Shown here piece by piece: positions 19,499-24,414 of a stretch of DNA of 24,414 bases. The notes below the pieces were generated by a model, which was given only the letters and a program-made list of their open reading frames with translations, was not told where the DNA came from and made no database searches. Location of the stretch: contig JARBJD010000679.1 of assembly GCA_033064195.1 (NCBI GenBank), positions 1 to 24,414 of the forward strand, read 5' to 3'. Numbering within the stretch: the stretch's first letter is position 1; each line of letters begins with the position of its first letter. Origin of the DNA: Blattamonas nauphoetae (lineage: Eukaryota > Preaxostyla > Oxymonadida). Made by a program: the position numbers and the translations under genes.

Positions 19499-20214
19499 GA
19501 AGTGAATGAAGATTGTCGTGCACCTCATCAGATGTCAACCTCGTGTTCTCACCCGTCACGTTCCTTTCACTCATATCTTCAGTGAAGAACTGTTGTCTTC
19601 GTTGCATGTCACCCTCTTCATTCTCACCACATTCCACGTTACTGCTCTCAGCCATCCCACACACTTCACGATCCACACACCACCACACAGAAGCCTCATC
19701 CACCAATCTCACTCCTCTCTCACATCCTCACGTCATCCTTTCGCACCAGTAAATGAACAGTGCTCGTCCATCTCCTTCGTTCCTCTCACAACATCGAAAG
19801 ATGCTTGGATTGATTCGTTCGCCTTGAAGGTCATATTTTGACATTCAGCGTGTCGACGATAATTCTCTTCATTTCGTTCGCGTTTCTTGTTTTCCAGAAG
19901 AACTCTTCTTTGCTGGGATGGTTGTTCTCTTCCTTCTTTCTTCATCCATCCTCTCCGCTTGTTGTTCTCGCCTCGTTCTTTCTCCTCCTTCTGTTGACAG
20001 TCCGACCAATCACGGAATACTATTCCTGCGTTTCTCTTCCACTTCACATGTCATCCTCCACGCTCATCCATTTACACATTTCATTTTTCGCTTTCTGTTC
20101 CAACTTCATCAACACTGATTGATCATGTCTTTTTATTTCTTTGAATGATTTGGAAGGATAGAGCGTGTCTGAACTGTTGGTTCAAGATTCGGCAAGTGGC
20201 TTTCTCGATTGTGA
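19499..20214. other. Gene-free, plus-strand pyrimidine-rich region
   Basis: About 700 bp after the kinase-like tail with no convincing gene. From about 19560 to 20110 the plus strand is strongly C+T biased (for example TTCTCTTCCTTCTTTCTTC around 19925). This yields Ser/Leu/Pro/Phe-rich frames on plus and Glu/Arg/Lys-rich frames on minus, which are composition artefacts. It may include the 3' untranslated region of the surface-protein gene. Confidence 0.45.
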
Positions 20215-21319
20215 ATGGAGAATGTTGTCATGATTCTTTGCTCCAATCTCTTCACAATCAACCCTTTTCCGATGTCATGTGAACACACAGAAATCCAGTT
20301 GCTGTTGAACGACTTGAAAGAGACAGAAGAGGACAACGAGAGTAGTCACCTGAAAACCCGGAGTAAATAACAAATTGGTAGTTTTTGGGGTCCCAAAAGT
20401 GAATAGTAACACTGGATTTCCGATTTTTCGACAATTTTCAATCTAAATGACATTTTATGAATAAATGAAGTGTCCTAGGTGGTTCAGAACAAATAGTTTT
20501 GATTACCCAGCATGATTTTCTCATGCTCTTGGAAAGTTGATCTCGTTGTATCTTCATAACCAGACAAAATTTTGACCTGAAATTTTCGCGAAAATGAATG
20601 TTTTGAGAAATGTAAACTTTTGATATTTCAACTTTTTCTTCGACGATCACAAAATCATGGTTTTCATCGTTTTCGAGGAATTTTCAGAGAGTCTTCGGAC
20701 TTGTCACTCACCGTTCACCTTGTATGCAAAATTGACCAGTTTGATTCGATTGTGACAGTGTTGACGTCATTTTGATGAATTTTGAAAACGGGATTCCCAT
20801 CTGATGCATGGTGAGAAGTCAATTTCAGACATCCGTTAAAAGTGGATTTCACATTCTCTCGAGGGGAAAATTTTTTGAAAAGTTGAAATATCAAAGTTTA
20901 CATTTCTCAAAAATTCATTTTCGCGAAAATTTCAGGTCAAAATTTTGTCTGGTTATGAAGATACAACGAGATCAACTTTCCAAGAGCATGAGAAAATCAT
21001 GCTGGGTAATCAAAACTATTTGTTCTGAACCACCTAGGACACTTCATTTATTCATAAAATGTCATTTAGATTGAAAATTGTCGAAAAATCGGAAATCCAG
21101 TGTTACTATTCACTTTGGGACCCCAAAAACTACCGATTTGTTATTTACTCCTGGTTTTCAGGTGACTAAGACACACAACAATCACGAATTGTCTGGTCGA
21201 TGCCGTGTCATGTCAACAAAACCAAAAGTGAATTGGAAGAACACATCGAGATGGCAGAAAGGCATTGTTGAGAAAAGCTTCTCCGGATTGTCGAATCAGT
21301 GGATGGACAGATTGTAGAA
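20215..21319 (+). pseudogene. Unknown plus-strand ORF split by foldback element FB2
   Basis: From ATG (20215-20217) the frame reads MENVVMILCSNLFTINPFPM, then EIQLLLNDLKETEEDNES, up to the TA at 20343-20344. Beyond the element, counting one TA, the same register continues as KTHNNHELSGRCRVMSTKPK and WKNTSRWQKG. From about 21271 the DNA is instead an antisense ARM-like fragment, so only ~75-80 codons are original. The restoration of a common frame across the insertion is suggestive. I do not recognise the protein, and it may be a scrap of a larger gene. Confidence 0.3.
20345..21166. mobile_element. Foldback element FB2, same family as FB1, 822 bp
   Basis: The left arm (20345-~20632) starts GTCACCTGAAAACCCGG and the right arm (~20879-21166) ends with its complement GGTTTTCAGGTGAC. 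TA flanks both sides (20343-20344, 21167-21168). The arms are nearly identical, differing mainly by single-base changes and homopolymer lengths. The ~245-bp centre is the reverse complement of the FB1 centre (shared CATCAGATGGGA, CACTGTCACAATCGAATCAA, GGTCAATTTTGC, CAAGTCCGAAGAC), so FB2 lies in the opposite orientation. No transposase. Confidence 0.9.
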
Positions 21320-21470
21320 AAGCCACGACTTTAGCCTCCAGAGACACATCACATGCAGGCTGCAATTTCACAGTGGAAACGAGAGATCGAAAGACAACTG
21401 CCTTTTGGGTTCAGAGTTCGGTTTGTCTTCTTTCCAACGAAGGAAAGGAGAACAATCCATGGAAAATGGT
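21271..21470 (-). pseudogene. ARM-like protein fragment, 5' part only
   Basis: The minus strand reads KAVVFRSLVSTVKLQPACDV, SLEAKVVAFLQSVHPLIRQS and GEAFLN, matching residues ~50-100 of copy 2 (VVVLRSLVATVKFQSALNDS, SLEAKAVEFLQSVHPLIRHS). DNA similarity to 5385-5570 is plain (CGAATCAGTGGATGGACAGA, TTTAGCCTCCAGAGA). The upstream SPDCSPFLNW part is eroded and contains a stop, and the match ends abruptly at about 21271, next to the frame split by FB2. The rest of the gene is missing. Confidence 0.8.
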
Positions 21471-21499
21471 AACTGCGTGGAGGAAAAGCAGAGTGCGTT

Positions 21500-21990
21500 G
21501 GACTTGAGGAAGTGTCCATTTTATTGATTATATTGCCCATTCTGATTGAGAGAGCGTAGAAACTTTCGTAATGGGTTAAAACTATGAATGAAAGAAATTA
21601 AGTGAGATGAAGTAGTCGTCCAAAAGGGGAAACAAAAGTGAACCAACGAAGACTGAGACGATTCATGAATGAAGAAGGAGATGGGGAGGAGAATGGAGAT
21701 GGTGAAAGACAGTGAGTGCTGACGGCGATTGATGGATGGACGAACAAAACAGCCACAATTCGTCGCGGATCGTGTTCCCGTGTCTGTGTCTGTGTCACGT
21801 CACGCACACGTCGAAACAGAGCAAGACAGAGTCAGTCCGATCAACCAAAAGAAACATAAAACCGACAACCATTGCGAAGAAGAAAGAGCTGAACAGAGTG
21901 AGAAGCTGTTGGTATTGTGTATTGCTTCGTCTTGTCAGCTTCCTTCCTCTCCTTTCTCCCCCTTTCCTCTCCAGCCTTCTCAACTCTCTT
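21500..21990. other. 5' flank of the ARM-like fragment, no gene seen
   Basis: About 490 bp without a supported gene. 21590-21720 resembles 5690-5830, upstream of ARM-like copy 2, so the fragment moved with its flank. 21925-22015 is a C/T-rich run on the plus strand. Confidence 0.45.
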
Positions 21991-21994
21991 CTCG

Positions 21995-22924
21995 TTATTC
22001 AACCCTGTTCCTCGATCTCTCGTGTTTCAGGTAGTTTGTCTCCATTCGAGGAGAGAGCGAACAGGCCTCACTTGACTCGTTCGAATCCGTGTCTGTTGAT
22101 ACGTTGGATTGTTTAGCTGTGGGTTGTTTCTGTTGCTCGTTGTGGTAGTCCATCTGCGCAGGGCTGAGATGGCTTGAAGGTGGAAAATGTGGGTGAGCTT
22201 GTGAAGGAGCAGGAATCAATGTGCTGTCGTCTGGCCAGGAGGTGTGTGGTGTTGGGTCTGGTTCGTTCCGAGCTGGATTACCATCCTCAGTCACTTTCCC
22301 TTTCGTGCTCGATGGACCAATTCTGACCAGCGTAAGGCTGCCCTCGAAGAATCTGTACGTCTCTCGCTCAATGGTTTTGTGATTGGTGGACTGAGATCGG
22401 CGGGACATCTTGGTGGAGAGGAGATATTTTGCATTTGAGAAGTCGTTCGTCCCGCCGAAGCAACGGTCTGGAATCGTCTTTTCTTCAATTTCGGAGATGG
22501 TCTCGTCACTCATACACATCCATCTTCCCACCGACACTCTCTGCAAAAGTTGGTAATGTGCGCCATCGTTGCTCCTTCCGCAATGTAGGATCACCGCAGT
22601 GAGGACGTAGTTGTGCAATTGGCGTTCAGTCGAGAGAGAGAGGAGTTGCGTCCCGAAAGGGAATTCGATGCGCTCGTCGGATTTGACATGAGGATTCGTC
22701 AAGTCGACGCGAGTGAGATCGATGAACAAGTATTTTGGGAGGGCCTTGAATGCGATTTCTGTCCTATTCAGACAGTCAAGAAGTGATCCCTTCGACAAGA
22801 ACGCACAGAGGAAGTATTCTCTCAAATTGGGTTGTAGTCTCCTATCAAAGTGACCGATAGAGTGCACTTGGAAGCACGTGTTGATTGTCTCTGCATGTTG
22901 GGTGAGGTTTTTCTTTGGGAGGCA
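21995..22924 (-). CDS. Ubiquitin-specific protease (USP, peptidase C19), C-terminal half of catalytic domain
   Basis: The frame is open from just after a TGA at 22925-22927 to TAA at 21995-21997, with no ATG near its upstream end, so it is a 3' part. In order: CFQVHSIG and LREYFLCAFLSKGSLLDCLN (palm/finger boundary), FKALPKYLFIDLTRVDL (the 'LPxxLxxxLxRF' strand), DERIEFPFGTQL, then YVLTAVILHCGRSNDGAHYQ with the catalytic His of the GxHY box, RWMCMSDETISEIEE (the W-x-DD/E-x-V strand with the third-residue Asp) and AKYLLSTK (the 'AYxLxY' end). A ~120-residue Ser/Pro/Thr-rich tail follows. The enzyme class cleaves ubiquitin isopeptide bonds. The Cys box is not visible in the window, so an active enzyme from this copy is doubtful. 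Confidence 0.65.
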   Translation of the reverse strand, partial: CLPKKNLTQHAETINTCFQVHSIGHFDRRLQPNLREYFLCAFLSKGSLLDCLNRTEIAFKALPKYLFIDLTRVDLTNPHVKSDERIEFPFGTQLLSLSTERQLHNYVLTAVILHCGRSNDGAHYQLLQRVSVGRWMCMSDETISEIEEKTIPDRCFGGTNDFSNAKYLLSTKMSRRSQSTNHKTIERETYRFFEGSLTLVRIGPSSTKGKVTEDGNPARNEPDPTPHTSWPDDSTLIPAPSQAHPHFPPSSHLSPAQMDYHNEQQKQPTAKQSNVSTDTDSNESSEACSLSPRMETNYLKHERSRNRVE

Positions 22925-23465
22925 TCACATTGGAACGCACGATGGAGATCGGAAAGGAGCGCCAAGAAGAAGAGAGACGAATCTTGACGGGATGATAAGA
23001 TTGGAAGAAGGCAGCTTCAAACGGATCGACACTGTCTCGGCAGAGGAATGTCGAGAAAAGGGAGTCTTCAGATGTCGAACAAGATCGCGGTATGTGGATG
23101 AGGAGTTGGACCGTGACTGTGAGGTATCACGCATCGTGGTGATTCTTCAATCCTACAGACCCAGCTTGGCGCCTTCGACTGGAAACACTCTCTGCTGGAC
23201 AGTGTTCTGTGAACTGTCTTTGAATAAGATGATCTCTTTGTTATCCGGATACTCATCAGCGGCAGCTTCATTTCAGGCTGAGGTGTTGGAGTGTTCACAG
23301 ACGCTGGGCCAGTGTGGGTTGAGGTTGGAAGCCTCTGAGGAGATCAGGTGGAGGGAAGTCAGAATCTGTCTTTCTTCTTCGATTTGCTGGGATTGTTTTG
23401 ACTGCTCATCCTCAGGTGGGAAGTCTAGGACAGTTGGAGTGTTTCACAAATCAATTGGGAAGTGC
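22925..23465 (-). pseudogene. Frame-broken upstream part of the USP-like gene
   Basis: Minus-strand pieces with protein-like composition continue upstream in changing registers: TVLDFPPEDEQSKQSQQIEE, SSEASNLNPHWPSVCEHSNT, NEAAADEYPDNKEIILFKDS (one frame with at least two stops, 23460-23170) and FEAAFFQSYHPVKIRLS (~23010). None contains the Cys box (GNTCYxN-type). I infer eroded sequence between the protease halves or 5' of the domain. A 208-residue plus-strand frame lies opposite and cannot be fully excluded. Confidence 0.35.
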
Positions 23466-23519
23466 CATGGGGTTCATTTCAGCGGACGAGGACAATCGTT
23501 CTGACAAGATTCCACCTTG

Positions 23520-23945
23520 AAGTTGGTGAGACGCTGGATTAATAATCACTGTTCGACTGGATCCGGATTTATTCGATCCCAATGATTGGATGGCTGTGAT
23601 GGTTGATCTATTTTCATCATGTCTTTACGCATAAATGAAAGAATCATCTCCCTCCAATCGCTGTCCTGCTTGTGAATGAGGATTGATTTGTCCTGCTTGT
23701 GAATTGAAGGACGCTGTTGCTGTTTCAGAGTCTTCTTTCTGGCAGCATCGTCTTCTTGTCTTGTGGATCCTCTCGTTCCAATTCTAGCGGGTCTTTGGGA
23801 TCTTCTGGTTCGTCCTTTGGTTCGTCAGGAGGACCAGACCACGATTTGGGATGTGGAACGTGATCGTGACGTTCATCCCACTCACTTTCCGATCGAGCAG
23901 CAGGATGATACAAGCGATCGGCTTGTTGGCCTCCCGCATGTTTCT
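23520..23945. other. Spacer with short direct repeats and an acidic low-complexity frame
   Basis: No supported gene. TGTCCTGCTTGTGAAT occurs twice (about 23662 and 23689), a ~27-bp direct repeat. At 23725-23913 the minus strand can read a Pro/Glu/Asp/Lys-rich string (PPDEPKDEPEDPKDPLELER), produced by GGTTCGTCCTTTGGTTCGTC-like repeats. It is too short and repetitive to call a gene. Confidence 0.4.
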
Positions 23946-23946
23946 A

Positions 23947-24414
23947 TCAACGCTGTGGAAGGTTCATGCCGTGCAGGTTGTTCCATTCGATCGATCTGGC
24001 AACAACTAAGCGTCCGTATGTCTTTTGGTCGTTTTGGAGCATTGTCTCATTCACATCTTCGATGCCCTCCATTCTCAACATCCGATGCACTATCTTCCCC
24101 ATCTGTCGTGGTTCTCCCTTTTCTGTTCCATTCTCGCTGGGAATCTCTCATGAAAGACAGATAAGGCGGGAGTGAACCATCATATTCGATGATTGTGAGG
24201 CAACTTGGGATCGTGAGAATGACTGGCATATGAAGAACAAATCCCATTGTCGGTTCATAAGATGGACATATTCGGAGGAGAAGAGTAAGAAGGATAGAAA
24301 TGCATCAGATTGGTCCCCATCGATGATCGAAAAGCGGTTTGTGCACAAATGGTAAATATACTTCCAAAGGGAGAGAACTTGCTTCAAAACCGTCTTGTGA
24401 ACAGCTTGTTGTTC
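23947..24414 (-). pseudogene. ARM-like protein copy 3, C-terminal part, frame-broken, runs off right edge
   Basis: From the window edge the minus strand reads EQQAVHKTVLKQVLSLWKYI, YHLCTNRFSIIDGDQS, then slips near 24280 to CPSYEPTMGFVLHMPVILTI and PSCLTIIEYDGS. It slips again at an AAAAGGG run near 24122 to GEPRQMGKIVHRMLRMEGIE, DVNETMLQNDQKTYGRLVVA, RSIEWNNLHGMNLPQR and TGA (23947-23949). The two slips are single-base, at least one in a homopolymer. The 5' half lies outside the window. This copy supplies the family C-terminus that copy 2 has lost and confirms the empty site of the 4101-4960 element. Confidence 0.8.

Noticed and set aside
11404-21166. Composite transposon bounded by FB1 and FB2
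   Set aside because: Each foldback has its own TA duplication and sits in an unrelated local frame, so they are independent insertions.
22878-23504. 208-residue plus-strand frame opposite the USP-like upstream region
   Set aside because: Starts at GTG and shows no motif; the minus strand there has USP-neighbour context. A chance or antisense frame is more likely, though not fully excluded.
1-24414. Alternative code with TAA/TAG as glutamine throughout
   Set aside because: The intact 355-codon copy 1 frame and the long open segments of the surface-protein gene use no TAA/TAG apart from one TAA, so the standard code is the simpler reading.
1-24414. tRNA, rRNA, CRISPR arrays, bacterial operons
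   Set aside because: No cloverleaf, rRNA core words, spaced repeats or co-directional overlapping gene runs were seen.

Overview
The window looks like the nuclear genome of an oxymonad flagellate (Metamonada, Preaxostyla), close to Blattamonas nauphoetae. I base this on two protein families recognised from memory: a roughly 350-residue helical, ARM/HEAT-like family (landmarks SPDCSxFLNW, RSLVATVKFxxA, KADLIxQL, EQQAVHETV, SEKYIxHLC, RMLRMEGIED), and large surface proteins with a right-handed beta-helix ectodomain, one transmembrane helix and a kinase-like tail. No search was possible. I see no rRNA, tRNA or CRISPR array.

Layout. 1-6.7 kb: two direct tandem units on the minus strand, each an ARM-like gene with similar 3' and 5' flanks. 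Copy 1 (343-1410) is intact. Copy 2 (3640-5640) is split by an 860-bp terminal-inverted-repeat (TIR) element and by a short tandem-repeat block. 6.73-8.48 kb: a Mutator-like element with ~235-bp TIRs, a 9-bp target-site duplication and a coding-like cargo. 8.5-8.83 kb: an ARM-like scrap. 8.9-13.5 kb: a decayed minus-strand beta-helix gene, interrupted at one place by two adjacent unrelated elements, a 1.1-kb TIR element and an 846-bp palindromic foldback (FB1). 14.05-19.5 kb: a divergently oriented beta-helix/Ig-like/transmembrane/pseudokinase gene, recognisable end to end but with about eight frame changes and one in-frame TAA. 20.2-21.3 kb: a small plus-strand reading frame split by a second foldback (FB2), next to a 5' scrap of another ARM-like copy. 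22-23.5 kb: the C-terminal half of a ubiquitin-specific protease with a broken upstream part. 23.95 kb to the end: a frame-broken ARM-like copy running off the right edge.

This is accessory, repeat-rich host sequence: lineage-specific gene families growing by local duplication and being broken by several unrelated families of short non-autonomous DNA elements. Paralogues and target-site duplications let several empty sites be reconstructed from the window itself. Many host frames are broken by single-base slips, some in homopolymers, so residual long-read error must be separated from real decay. Nothing here forms an operon or an obvious pathway.
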